Source of the DNA: CAYSUS01 sp964434165
Lineage (GTDB): Bacteria > Planctomycetota > Planctomycetia > Pirellulales > Thermoguttaceae
Assembly (NCBI GenBank): GCA_964434165.1
Contig: CAYSUS010000081.1
Location: forward strand, 1-33,613
Length of the DNA stretch: 33,613 nucleotides
Direction of reading: 5' to 3'
This document shows, in pieces, positions 23,813 through 30,939 of this stretch. The position numbers were made by a program, and so were the translations under genes. Numbering within the stretch: position 1 is the stretch's first letter; the number at the start of each line of letters is the position of its first letter. The notes under the pieces were generated by a model, which did not search any database, was not told the DNA's origin, and was given only the letters and a program-made list of their open reading frames with translations.

Positions 23813-24114
23813 CGGGGGTGTCTCTGCTGACTGCGCACGGCGACCGCAGAAGCGGGCAGTGGTCTCCGTGCAGGTGAGAGAAATTGGGGTGAATGCCGAC
23901 GAAGGAAACTATCGGCAGATTGGGCAAGAATCCTTGGCGATAGAATCGCTGGAATTCGTCGCCGTCGCAGCCGAGGAGCAAGGCGCGGCGGCGTCGCTAA
24001 CCCGTGCGGCGCAGCCACTAGACCGCCCGCGCTGCGCTGCGCCGGTCCCGCCAGGCCGCGTTCTGCCGCCTCGCGCCCCGCGCCGGCACAACCGGACCTC
24101 TTTCGGCGACCGTT
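23813..24114. other. Gene-free stretch between the csrA unit and the PmoA-like gene
   Basis: 302 bases with no supported gene. It should contain the start signals for the minus-strand csrA transcript, but I see no convincing -35/-10 pair. The right half is very GC-rich with scattered short inverted repeats. A minus-strand frame running through here overlaps csrA and has no recognisable protein content. Confidence 0.5.
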
Positions 24115-25059
24115 CTACTTTGCCTCCTTGGCATAGGCGGCAAAGCTTTCCGCGATGCGGCCCTGCTTCTCGTCCCCGCGGTGCAGCACCACGCGGTAGC
24201 GGAGGGTGATCGACTCTCCCTTGAGGATCGTGTGGGAGCCGTCCCCCTCCGGCCCCTTGAAATCCTTGATGCCGAACGGATTGGCCGCAAACAGCCCGTA
24301 GGTGCGCACGTGCCAGTACGTGGGGTAGCGGAAGCTGCTGGGGTGATTCAGGATGGCGATCCCCGCGGTCTCGCCTTCCACCGGCCCCTGGTAATCGACC
24401 CACGCGGCCCGCTTGCCCCAGGCGGCCTTGTCCTCCCTGCCGTCGCTGTTGACGATCCGCCCGCCGGGCTTGGCGTCCACTTTCATCGTCCCGGCCACGC
24501 GCACGCCGAAGCTCCCCTCCTTCGTGTCGCCGAACTCGACCGGGCCGTCGGTCGCCTTAATCGTGATCTCGAAGTCGATCAGCCGGTTGTCCCCGTCCAC
24601 GGAGAACGCCAGCCGGCGCTCGTCCTCGCACACCTTGGTGCCGTCGGGGGCGAGCCAGTCGTTCTGCGTCACGATCTCCGCCTTCTCGCCCCCCTGGACC
24701 CTCACGAACTTGCGGTGCTGGATCGTCTGCTTGTGCCAGAAGCTGTGCCCGTTGACGTCCCCGTGGTTGAACCACAGCGAACGGTGGTGCGGATGGTCCT
24801 TGCGCTCGGCGGGCCCTTCGGCCATGGGGTACGCCCGGGTCATGGGCTTGCCGGCCGGACCGAGGATCGGCCACAGGATGGGGCCCAGGGCCGGGTCCAG
24901 GTCGGGCGCGGCCAGGTACTCCGTGAACAGCTCGCCCTCGATCTTCACCGTCACCTTGTCGCCGTCGCGCGTGGCGGTCACTTCGGCGAAGCAGAGCGAG
25001 CTTGCGGTCAGCATGGTCGTCACGGCCGCCAGGAACAAGGCAGAAGTTCGGTTGAGCAT
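24115..25059 (-). CDS. PmoA-like protein (DUF6807), secreted
   Basis: 314 aa. N-terminal signal peptide (LFLAAVTTMLTASSLCFA, cleavage after about residue 25). The mature part shows the PmoA/DUF6807 blocks: GPAGKPMTRAYPM, then DHPHHRSLWFNHGDVNG, the DHPHHRSLW group being the family's hallmark, and later GFGIKDF-type HSYWHVRTYGLFAAN-like PTYWHVRTYGLFAANPFG. The fold is a beta-rich aldose-epimerase-like barrel. These proteins are abundant in planctomycetes; their role, though often near sugar-degradation genes, is not established. The ATG has GAGGAG eight bases before it. Confidence 0.85.
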   Translation of the reverse strand: MLNRTSALFLAAVTTMLTASSLCFAEVTATRDGDKVTVKIEGELFTEYLAAPDLDPALGPILWPILGPAGKPMTRAYPMAEGPAERKDHPHHRSLWFNHGDVNGHSFWHKQTIQHRKFVRVQGGEKAEIVTQNDWLAPDGTKVCEDERRLAFSVDGDNRLIDFEITIKATDGPVEFGDTKEGSFGVRVAGTMKVDAKPGGRIVNSDGREDKAAWGKRAAWVDYQGPVEGETAGIAILNHPSSFRYPTYWHVRTYGLFAANPFGIKDFKGPEGDGSHTILKGESITLRYRVVLHRGDEKQGRIAESFAAYAKEAK

Positions 25060-25194
25060 CGCGGGGGCTCCTCAATGGCGTGGAAGGCGGACAATCCAGC
25101 AAGTCGCCCCCGGTCGTACCTCGGGGCGCGTCCCTATCTTAGTCCACCCCCAAGCGGGATGCCACAAGCAGAAGCCTCGCGAGGGACGGCGGCC

Positions 25195-25959
25195 TCATGG
25201 GCCGGAATACCCTTTCTGGTACTCCTCGAAGCTCACCGTTTGGAAGATGGCCATGAACTGGCCCACCTGCTGCACCCGGGCGCGATCCGAGGCCACTACC
25301 CGGCGCACGAGCTGGTGCTCGCTGCGAAGCGAGATCCGCCGCCTGGGCAGAACCCCTGCGGGGACCAGCGTCAGGTGCACCTCCGAGGGAATCTCCTCGC
25401 GATGCTCCAGCTCGGCGTTGACGACCAGCCGGCCGAACGGCGGGATCGCCCGCGGGTTGAGCACCGCGTTGAGCCGTGCCTGCCAGTCCGCGTACTGGCG
25501 ATACTGGGAGGCTGCTTCCGAGCTTCCCGCGTCCTGGGTCACCACGCGGTAGGTCAGCCACTGGCTGCGGAACACCAGCTCCCGGGCCGAAGCGTCGTAC
25601 TCCTGCTCGAACTCGGGGCTGGCCAGGAAGAGGACGAACGGGCTTTCGTGCCCGGCCGCGCGCTCGCGCAGCTTCTCCACGAACGCTTCCACCTCCTCGG
25701 ACGTGACCTCCGTCTTGAGCCTCCTCTCGGTGTCGAGCAGGATGAACCGCTTGTGGTCGCGGTCGAAGACCGTGATCTCGGCGGGGTCCTTCATGAAATC
25801 GTAAACCGCCCCGTTGTAGAAGATGGTCGTGCTCTCCACGCTCGGCTGGCGGCTGGAGCCGGCGAACAGCCGGTTCTCCAGCCGGAAGTCCTCGCCCGCG
25901 GCGAGCCCCGCCATGGCGGAAGCCAAGGCCAGGGCGAGAACGGATAGTCGAAGGGACAT
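25195..25959 (-). CDS. Secreted hypothetical protein
   Basis: 254 aa from the ATG at 25959 (a TTG six bases upstream is also in frame). GGAGG lies ten bases upstream. A signal peptide (LSVLALALASAMAGLAAG) leads into a beta-rich mature part with SVESTTIFYNGAVYDFM, KDPAEITVFDRDHKRFILLD, and a helical middle with many Glu/Arg. The C-terminal end carries RLVVNAELEHREEIPSEV and a possible helix before the stop. It resembles planctomycete hypothetical secreted proteins. No catalytic motif seen. Confidence 0.7.
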   Translation of the reverse strand: MSLRLSVLALALASAMAGLAAGEDFRLENRLFAGSSRQPSVESTTIFYNGAVYDFMKDPAEITVFDRDHKRFILLDTERRLKTEVTSEEVEAFVEKLRERAAGHESPFVLFLASPEFEQEYDASARELVFRSQWLTYRVVTQDAGSSEAASQYRQYADWQARLNAVLNPRAIPPFGRLVVNAELEHREEIPSEVHLTLVPAGVLPRRRISLRSEHQLVRRVVASDRARVQQVGQFMAIFQTVSFEEYQKGYSGP

Positions 25960-26140
25960 GCGCAAACCCCCTCCATGAGGTCATCGAATGCGGGACCCGG
26001 TTGCCGGGACCGTGGGAGGATACCCGGCTTGCGCCAACGGCTCAAGCCGAGATTCGCCCTGCCGCACCCAGGACCTTAAGATATTGCTTCGCAAGGAGAT
26101 AAGCGCCGGTGCAGCATGACGGCCGCGAACCTCGACTGGC

Positions 26141-26169
26141 TTGACAGCCTCCAGGAGGCGCGGTAATCT
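26141..26169 (+). promoter_or_regulatory. Strong promoter for tRNA-Ala(GGC) with a palindrome in its spacer
   Basis: Perfect TTGACA (26141-26146), 17-base spacer and TAATCT (26164-26169). The spacer begins with GCCTCCAGGAGGC (26147-26159), an exact 6-1-6 inverted repeat that could be an operator. The -10 ends 60 bases before the tRNA. No gene lies between 25960 and 26228. Confidence 0.65.
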
Positions 26170-26228
26170 CTTCCATTGGTGTGGCGGTCTGCCGGAACAC
26201 CGGGCGCAGACGCCGCACCTCCATTTTT

Positions 26229-26301
26229 GGGGGATTAGCTCAGTTGGGAGAGCGTCTGGCTGGCAGCCAGAAGGTCATCGGTTCGAGTCCGTTATCCTCC
26301 A
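26229..26301 (+). tRNA. tRNA-Ala (anticodon GGC)
   Basis: 73-nt cloverleaf: acceptor GGGGGAT/ATCCTCC with the alanine G3:U70 pair, D-arm GCTC/GAGC, anticodon arm TCTGG/CCAGA with loop CTGGCAG (anticodon GGC at 26262-26264), T-arm ATCGG/CCGTT. The T-stem has one T-T mismatch at the second pair (positions 50 and 64). CCA is not encoded. Confidence 0.95.
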
Positions 26302-26308
26302 CTTGGGG

Positions 26309-26334
26309 GGGTATGGCAAGTCTGGCCCATACCC
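26309..26334 (+). terminator. Hairpin just after tRNA-Ala(GGC)
   Basis: GGGTATGG (26309-26316) pairs exactly with CCATACCC (26327-26334), eight base pairs and a 10-base loop. It begins 8 bases after the tRNA 3' end. No U-tract follows directly. Confidence 0.5.
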
Positions 26335-26342
26335 GCAAAAAC

Positions 26343-26377
26343 CGACGCAACCCCGGGTTCCGCCTGGGGTTGTGTCG
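26343..26377 (+). terminator. Second, 12-bp hairpin after tRNA-Ala(GGC)
   Basis: CGACGCAACCCC (26343-26354) pairs with GGGGTTGTGTCG (26366-26377) over 12 positions, one as G-U, with an 11-base loop, followed by CTTCTT. A run of As precedes it, so it could also stop transcription entering from the minus strand, where the integrase scrap ends. Confidence 0.6.
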
Positions 26378-26400
26378 CTTCTTGGCGAAGCTCGCCTGAA

Positions 26401-26505
26401 GTCAAGGTACGGCCACAGCGCGGCAAAGATCGGGATCACCCGGCTGCCCTTGCCTTCGTGGTGCTCGGTCTTGGGGCTGGGGATCGTCAGCCGCGCATTC
26501 CGACG
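26401..26505 (-). pseudogene. Tyrosine-integrase scrap (catalytic-domain beta-hairpin)
   Basis: On the minus strand a frame reads RRNARLTIPSPKTEHHEGKG, then SRVIPIFAALWPYLD (about 35 residues). SPKTEHHEGK..R.IPIFP.L.PYL is the beta-hairpin, with its catalytic Lys, of the tyrosine recombinases common in planctomycetes. The Arg before it, the later HxxR and the Tyr are absent, so it cannot be active. It is joined, in a shifted frame, to the end of a truncated AI-2E transporter gene at about 26500, and lies about 100 bases from tRNA-Ala(GGC). It is the remnant of an inserted element or of a recombination. Confidence 0.7.
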
Positions 26506-26845
26506 CCAGCAAGCCGGTTTGCACCCGCTCGTAGTGCTGCGGCAGTTCAGCGCGTAATGCCGACAACTGACCCACCAGGAGCGGCCGGGCAAGGGCCAGT
26601 AGCGCTGCCAGGGCAACCAGAGGGACGGCGAAGGAAGGCAGCGTCGTGGACCGCATGGGCCGGGCAAGACGTCGAACCGGGGGTTGCAGGGCCGACGCCA
26701 GAATCAACCCCGCCGCGGCCGCGAGGATCGCAGTTCGGCTGCGGTAGATCATCCAGAAGCCTAGCAGGACTGCCGCGACGACGAGCGTCCCCAGGATGAC
26801 CTGCCTGGGACGCCAGTCCTTGAACTCCTGCTTCGTCTCGCGCAT
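26501..26845 (-). pseudogene. Truncated AI-2E family transporter gene
   Basis: About 115 residues from the ATG at 26845. LGFWMIYRSRTAILAAAAGL followed by ILASALQPPVRRLARP, then ARPLLVGQLSALRAELPQHY and ERVQTGLLA, matches the first membrane segments and first periplasmic part of AI-2E (PerM) transporters, which are normally 340-400 residues. The similarity stops at about 26500, where integrase-like sequence begins in another frame, so the rest of the transporter is missing. Confidence 0.6.
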
Positions 26846-26921
26846 GTCTCGCCAACAAGGCGAATCAACGCCTCTCTCCCAGGGTGTGGCAAGAACGTGC
26901 CGCCCCCAGACCATGCGGCAT

Positions 26922-27116
26922 TCAACGGCGGGCGATGATCCAAACGGCGTGGACGATCCCCGGGATGTAACCCAACAGCGTCAAGAGGATGTTCAGCCAG
27001 AAGTGCAGGCCCAGCCCGACTTCGAGGAACACGCCTAAGGGCGGGAGCAAGACCGAAAAGAGGATCTTCAGCACGTCGGTCTTCTCCGCGCCTGCCGGAT
27101 TGGTCGAGTGCGCCAT
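26922..27116 (-). CDS. Pmp3/YqaE family small membrane protein
   Basis: 64 aa from the ATG at 27116, seven bases after AAGGAG. Two membrane helices: ILFSVLLPPLGVFLEVGLG and HFWLNILLTLLGYIPGIVHA, with the family's PPLGVFLEVGLG..FWLNILLTLLGYIPGIVHA pattern. Members respond to salt and osmotic stress in bacteria, yeasts and plants and are thought to steady membrane potential. The 15 residues before the first helix are soluble. The 267 bases upstream (27117-27383) hold no clear promoter. Confidence 0.9.
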   Translation of the reverse strand: MAHSTNPAGAEKTDVLKILFSVLLPPLGVFLEVGLGLHFWLNILLTLLGYIPGIVHAVWIIARR

Positions 27117-27383
27117 ATTGGATCTCCTTGTTTCGACTCGATCGGTTCGCCTGCAAACAGAAGTCCGTGCACTCCGCACGGTTTCCAGGACAGAGGCTGA
27201 AGCGCATCGTCCGCGCCCTGGGGAGGAACGGAAGCGAGGCCACGGTGGACCGGTGGTCGCCGTGCATGCAGATCGTGTCGCTGCACGGTTGGGAGGCTTC
27301 CCCGTGGTCGCTCATGACTCGCGCTAGATCTTGCTCGCCGGCAACCTCCCTGTCTGTGCCATGACAACTGGGGCTTTGCTCGC

Positions 27384-27554
27384 TCACGCCGCCGGCCGGC
27401 GAGTCCCGCCGGCAAGAAGGCTGATCACGAACAGAACGAGGAACACGAAGAACAGGATCTTCGCGATGCTGGCAGCTCCGGCGGCGATCCCGCCGAACCC
27501 GAACACCGCGGCGATCACGGCAATCGCCAGAAATAGCAGAGTCCAATACAACAT
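27384..27554 (-). CDS. DUF1328 / YtjA family small membrane protein
   Basis: 56 aa from the ATG at 27554. Two helices: LYWTLLFLAIAVIAAVFGFG and AKILFFVFLVLFVISLLAGG, the family's hallmark GFGGIAAGAASIAKILFF. GTGGAGGTC lies nine bases before the ATG. Members are common near stress genes; function not established. The open reading frame has an in-frame ATG six codons earlier, less likely by length. Confidence 0.9.
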   Translation of the reverse strand: MLYWTLLFLAIAVIAAVFGFGGIAAGAASIAKILFFVFLVLFVISLLAGGTRRPAA

Positions 27555-28019
27555 GGTCTTCGACCTCCACACTTGGGATCAGTTCCACAAAGTGTTCTGG
27601 CCCTATGTCGCCGCCCGCCACCGGCCGTTCGGCAGGGGAGGTGCGGTGGGCCGTCAGCGTCCGAATCGAAACGGCTGAAATGCAAGCCGCGTGCCAGACT
27701 CGCGATCGTCGGCCTGGCGATCGGTCGGTCGGGCAAACGCGGGTTGCGGACTCCGCCGCGGCACGCGACATAATGACGGCTTCGTGCGTCTCATCGTCCA
27801 TGTTGTGACTTGCCTTCGCCCAGCTTGCTCGGGGCGCGACCAGCGCCCCGTTCGCTCGCCGGACCGACGGTTCACACGAATCTTCGCCCGCTCGTCGCAC
27901 CGGCGTGGCGAAGCCGGGTTCGACGCGAATTGGCACCGTTCCTGCATCGTCACGGCGGTTCGGAGTCGAACGTCAATTCCATCCGTCGTGATAACCGTGG
28001 CTATGGAGGATTGTCTGGC
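27555..28019. other. 465-base intergenic region between divergent stress genes
   Basis: No supported gene here. It should hold signals for the divergent DUF1328 (minus) and CsbD-like (plus) genes. Notable are GGGGCGC-GACCA-GCGCCCC (27831-27849), a perfect 7-bp inverted repeat, and the sigma-54 type promoter at 27930-27946. The minus side shows no clear promoter. Confidence 0.6.
27930..27946 (+). promoter_or_regulatory. Candidate sigma-54 (RpoN) promoter
   Basis: TTGGCACCGTTCCTGCA matches the -24/-12 consensus YTGGCACGRNNNTTGCW at all but two of the specified positions, with the required 10 bases between the GG and the GC. It is about 75 bases before the ATG of the CsbD-like gene. The inverted repeat at 27831-27849 lies roughly 115 bases upstream of the expected start, a normal distance for an enhancer-binding activator. 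Confidence 0.5.
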
Positions 28020-28421
28020 ATGGCGATCAATCAGGAAGTCATCGAGGGGGGCTGGACCCAGGTGAAGGGCAGGATCCGCCAGCGCTGGGGTGAGCTCTCC
28101 GATCAGGAGCTGGAGGAGGCCCGGGGCAACGTCGAACAACTCGTCGGGCTGATCGAGCAGCGGACCGGCCAGGCCCGCGAAGAGGTGGAGTCCTACCTCG
28201 AAGACGCCACCGCCGATAGCGCCTCGACGATGCACAAGGCGGCCGACGCGGTGAAGAGCCAGGCGGGACAAGCGGCCGAGAGTGCTTCCGACGCCGCTCG
28301 AGCCGGCTACATCCAGACGCAGCGGCTGATTCGCGACCGCCCCATGGAGTCGCTCACGGTCTGTTTCGGGGTGGGACTGATCACCGGCGTGGTGGTCGGC
28401 CTTCTGCTCCGATCCAAGTAG
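28020..28421 (+). CDS. CsbD-like domain fused to a DUF883-like membrane tail
   Basis: 133 aa. Residues 1-65 (VIEGGWTQVKGRIRQRWGEL, then SDQELEEARGNVEQLVGLI) carry the CsbD family pattern W.Q.KG.....WG.L.D..L....G....L.G.IQ. The middle is an alpha-helical linker rich in Ala, and the end (RLIRDRPMESLTVCFGVGL, ITGVVVGLLL, RSK) is the glycine-rich membrane anchor of ElaB/YqjD/DUF883 proteins. CsbD proteins are stress-induced; the DUF883 tail ties YqjD to the membrane, where it binds ribosomes. A fusion of the two is unusual. Preceded by GGAGGATTGTCTGGC and a candidate sigma-54 promoter. Confidence 0.85.
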   Translation: MAINQEVIEGGWTQVKGRIRQRWGELSDQELEEARGNVEQLVGLIEQRTGQAREEVESYLEDATADSASTMHKAADAVKSQAGQAAESASDAARAGYIQTQRLIRDRPMESLTVCFGVGLITGVVVGLLLRSK

Positions 28422-28457
28422 GGGACGAACCGTAGGCGCCTCGCAAGGAGATCCGAT

Positions 28458-28727
28458 ATGCGATCCGAGAACACCCGGGCCGTCGGGGCCTCGCGCAGGG
28501 CTCTGCCCGTCGAATCGGGCGCACAAGCCATCAAGGACTACCCGCTTCCGTCGGCCGCAACGGCTTTCGGATTGGGCGTCGGCGTCGGCCTCGTCGCCGT
28601 GTACAGCGTGCTTGGCTCCATGCGCGGGCGGAACGAAGAGGAGACGTTGGCCGGCCGGATCGGCCAGCAGGTGCTCGGCGCGCTGACCGACGCCATGCCC
28701 GACACGCTGGCCAAGCGGCTTTCGTGA
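28458..28727 (+). CDS. Small membrane protein with glycine-zipper segment
   Basis: 89 aa. The ATG has AAGGAG nine bases upstream. A soluble N-terminus leads into YPLPSAATAFGLGVGVGLVA (a Gly/Ala-rich membrane helix with the spacing of DUF883 tails), then a basic and acidic C-terminal part. No family recognised. Cotranscribed with its neighbours by position. Confidence 0.7.
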   Translation: MRSENTRAVGASRRALPVESGAQAIKDYPLPSAATAFGLGVGVGLVAVYSVLGSMRGRNEEETLAGRIGQQVLGALTDAMPDTLAKRLS

Positions 28728-28746
28728 GCTTCCCGCGGAGCAGATC

Positions 28747-29142
28747 ATGGGTGACGCCGCGGCGGTGATTCAGAGGCGTATGGAGGCCGTCCGATGCGAC
28801 CTGGCCGGCGACGTGGACGACGTGTTCCGTTCGGCCAGGCGCTTGGTCGACTGGCAGGAGTACGTGGCGCGCTACCCCTGGGCGTGCGTCGGGCTGGCGG
28901 CGGCGATCGGCTATCTCGTCGTGCCGCAGCGGCCGGAGATCATCAGCCCGGACGTCCACACGCTGCTCGAGCTGGCGAAGCGCAACAAGCTGGTCGTCAA
29001 GGCGAGCCCGACGCCGCAGCAGGGCGGGGGACCGATCAGCCGCGCGCTGACGGTCGCCGCGGCCCGCGCGGCCCTCGCGTACGTGGGGCAGAAGGTGGGC
29101 AGCATTGCCGCGCAGCAGGGCGCCGACTCGACCGAACTGTGA
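28747..29142 (+). CDS. Small membrane protein, YqjD-like anchor
   Basis: 131 aa. N-terminal helix (AAVIQRRMEAVRCDLAGDVD), then a single membrane segment ARYPWACVGLAAAIGYLVVP with the YP(x)5-AxG spacing seen in its neighbours, then a soluble Ala-rich helix. GGAG lies before the ATG. The overall shape (helix, anchor) recalls ElaB/YqjD but with extra C-terminal sequence. Function unknown. Confidence 0.7.
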   Translation: MGDAAAVIQRRMEAVRCDLAGDVDDVFRSARRLVDWQEYVARYPWACVGLAAAIGYLVVPQRPEIISPDVHTLLELAKRNKLVVKASPTPQQGGGPISRALTVAAARAALAYVGQKVGSIAAQQGADSTEL

Positions 29143-29178
29143 TACCTCTAGCGGACTTGTGCAACGGACGACCAAACG

Positions 29179-29388
29179 ATGAACCGACTTGCCAGACGCT
29201 TTGCGGGCGATGACGGAAACAACGTGGCTGCGACGCGCCCTTCGGCGCCAAGCGCGAAGCGGTTCGAACGGACCATGCTTGGTGCTTTGGAGCGGGCCGG
29301 GGCGTTCGTCGCCGCGCACCCCGGGGTCTGCCTTGGCGCGGCCGCGGCGGCAGGAATCGCCATCGGATGGTGGGTGAAACGCAGATGA
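29179..29388 (+). CDS. Short protein ending in a DUF883-like anchor
   Basis: 69 aa. The end VAAHPGVCLGAAAAAGIAIG followed by WWVKRR is a textbook DUF883/YqjD tail (P...G.A..GIA.GWW.KR). The N-terminal half is soluble and basic. No strong ribosome binding site at the ATG. Its stop overlaps the holin-like start (ATGA). Confidence 0.75.
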   Translation: MNRLARRFAGDDGNNVAATRPSAPSAKRFERTMLGALERAGAFVAAHPGVCLGAAAAAGIAIGWWVKRR

Positions 29389-29855
29389 GCGACCCCAACG
29401 GAAGACAGGCTTCGCCGCCGAGAGCGGCCGTCCGCGATGTGGGCCAGTTGGCACACCGCGTGTTGACCCTCCTCGAACTCCAGACGGAGTTGCTCCAGGC
29501 CGACAGCCGAGAGGGGCTGGCCGGTTCGGCGCGTCCGGCGGCGATTCTGCTCGGCGGGATCGTCGTGGGATTGGGCAGCGTTCCCGTGCTCCTGCTTGCC
29601 ATGGCCCAGGCCCTGCGCGAGTGGGCGGGTGCCTCGTGGGCGGCGTCCTACTTCATCGCGGCGCTCGTCGGGCTGTCGATCGCGGTCGCCGCGATCCTGA
29701 TCGGTGGGCGGCTTCTTCGCCGGGGGCTGGCGGCGTTCGACCGGAGCCGAGGGGAGCTGCGGAGGAACCTGGCGTGGGTGAAACAGGCCCTTCGCCAAAC
29801 CGCGCCTGTGGAGCGCGCGTGTGAGTCCATCCCCCATGTGTCGGATGAAGAGTAG
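29385..29855 (+). CDS. Phage holin family-like membrane protein
   Basis: 156 aa from the ATG at 29385. A coiled N-terminus (QLAHRVLTLLELQTELLQAD) is followed by two membrane helices (RPAAILLGGIVVGLGSVPVL and YFIAALVGLSIAVAAILIGG) and a basic C-terminal helix, matching the Actinobacterial holin-X/phage_holin_3_6 family of bacterial genomes. Despite the name, such genes commonly lie in stress clusters and are not prophage genes; nothing here suggests lysis. Confidence 0.75.
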   Translation: MSDPNGRQASPPRAAVRDVGQLAHRVLTLLELQTELLQADSREGLAGSARPAAILLGGIVVGLGSVPVLLLAMAQALREWAGASWAASYFIAALVGLSIAVAAILIGGRLLRRGLAAFDRSRGELRRNLAWVKQALRQTAPVERACESIPHVSDEE

Positions 29856-29879
29856 CAATCTCAAACAGGGAGCATGCAC

Positions 29880-30068
29880 ATGGCTCAAGATACGCTGGAA
29901 CGCGCGGAACGCAACCGCTACGCAAGCATCGCGGCGGACGACGAGCTGACCGCCGGCCAGGCGCTGGCGGCAATATCCCGGGAGTACGCCCGGGAGCGAC
30001 CCGAAGTCGTGGCCCTCTGGGCCTTCGGGATCGGCTTCGTCCTGGGTTGGAAGCTGAAGCCGTGGTGA
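29880..30068 (+). CDS. Very small membrane-anchored protein
   Basis: 62 aa from the ATG at 29880; GGGAG lies seven bases upstream, whereas the ATG at 29874 would sit almost on it. The end RERPEVVALWAFGIGFVLGW is the same glycine-zipper anchor as in the neighbouring small genes, then KLKPW. The N-terminal part is a soluble helix. Confidence 0.7.
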   Translation: MAQDTLERAERNRYASIAADDELTAGQALAAISREYARERPEVVALWAFGIGFVLGWKLKPW

Positions 30069-30216
30069 AGCCCGTTTGAGGGGCTGAAAGGAGAGGTCTG
30101 GGCAGTCCGATGCACGGATCGAAAGTCCCAGCCCGCGAGCATTGTCCCGTCGCGGCACCAGAGCAGGCCGCCGCGAGGACGGCGTACCATCGCGCCGCGG
30201 AAAGGAACGAGAAACG

Positions 30217-30939
30217 ATGTCCGACGAATCGACCAGATCGACCGCTCTGTACGTGAAGAACCAGTGCCCGAATTGCGGCATGGTCGCGGAAGCCCCAGGG
30301 CACCTCCTGGGAGAAATGGTAGCGTGCCCCAACCCCCAGTGCGGCCAGGTGTTTCGCGTGGACGCACCGCGGGGCGAGCCGATCCGCGATGAGCGGGAAG
30401 CCGACGCAGGCAGGGCGTCGGGCGACGGGCAGCCCCACACTCCAAAGCCCATTCCGAATGAGGACGTGCTGTTCGTCGTCCACCCGGCGCTGGTCCGCCA
30501 GCGCCCGATGCGAGCGTTGCTAGTGGGCCTGGCAGGGCTGCTCGGCATAGCCGCACTTCTGATCCGGCTGGGGCAATCGCTGGGGCTGCTCGACCGTGAT
30601 CTCGTGCCGCTGGCTCCCTGGATGCTTCTCACGCTGGGAGCGGCGCTCGCGATCGGCGCGGTCGCCGTCTTCTTCTGGTGGTGGCTGCTCGCCATGTTCA
30701 CCACGCTGACGGTCACGAGCAAGCGCACGACGTATCGCGAGGGGATCATCTCCCGTGAGACGTCCGAGGTGCAGCACGACGACGTGCGCAACCTCCAGAT
30801 CGATCAAAGCATCGTCGAGCGCCTGCTGGGGATCGGCGATATCGCCATCTCCAGCGCCGGGCAAGGGGGCCTGGAGATCGTGGCCCGGGCGATCCCCGCC
30901 CCCACCCGGGTCGCCGAGGTCGTTCGGCAGTACGAGTGA
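30217..30939 (+). CDS. Zinc-ribbon and bacterial PH-domain membrane protein
   Basis: 240 aa from the ATG at 30217. N-terminal ribbon CPNCG ... CPNPQCG (four cysteines), a linker, two membrane helices (ALLVGLAGLLGIAALLIRLG and MLLTLGAALAIGAVAVFFWW) and a C-terminal bPH_2 domain (TVTSKRTTYREGIISRET, QHDDVRNLQIDQSIVERLLG, IGDIAISSAGQGGLEI), like YdbS/YdbT. PH domains of this kind sit on the inner membrane. The start is preceded by AAAGGAACG. The zinc ribbon in front is typical of planctomycete versions. Confidence 0.85.
   Translation: MSDESTRSTALYVKNQCPNCGMVAEAPGHLLGEMVACPNPQCGQVFRVDAPRGEPIRDEREADAGRASGDGQPHTPKPIPNEDVLFVVHPALVRQRPMRALLVGLAGLLGIAALLIRLGQSLGLLDRDLVPLAPWMLLTLGAALAIGAVAVFFWWWLLAMFTTLTVTSKRTTYREGIISRETSEVQHDDVRNLQIDQSIVERLLGIGDIAISSAGQGGLEIVARAIPAPTRVAEVVRQYE

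Noticed and set aside
23151..23981. 276-codon minus-strand frame across the csrA region
   Set aside because: It overlaps csrA and its partner in another frame, and its sequence shows no family pattern; the csrA reading has a perfect ribosome binding site.
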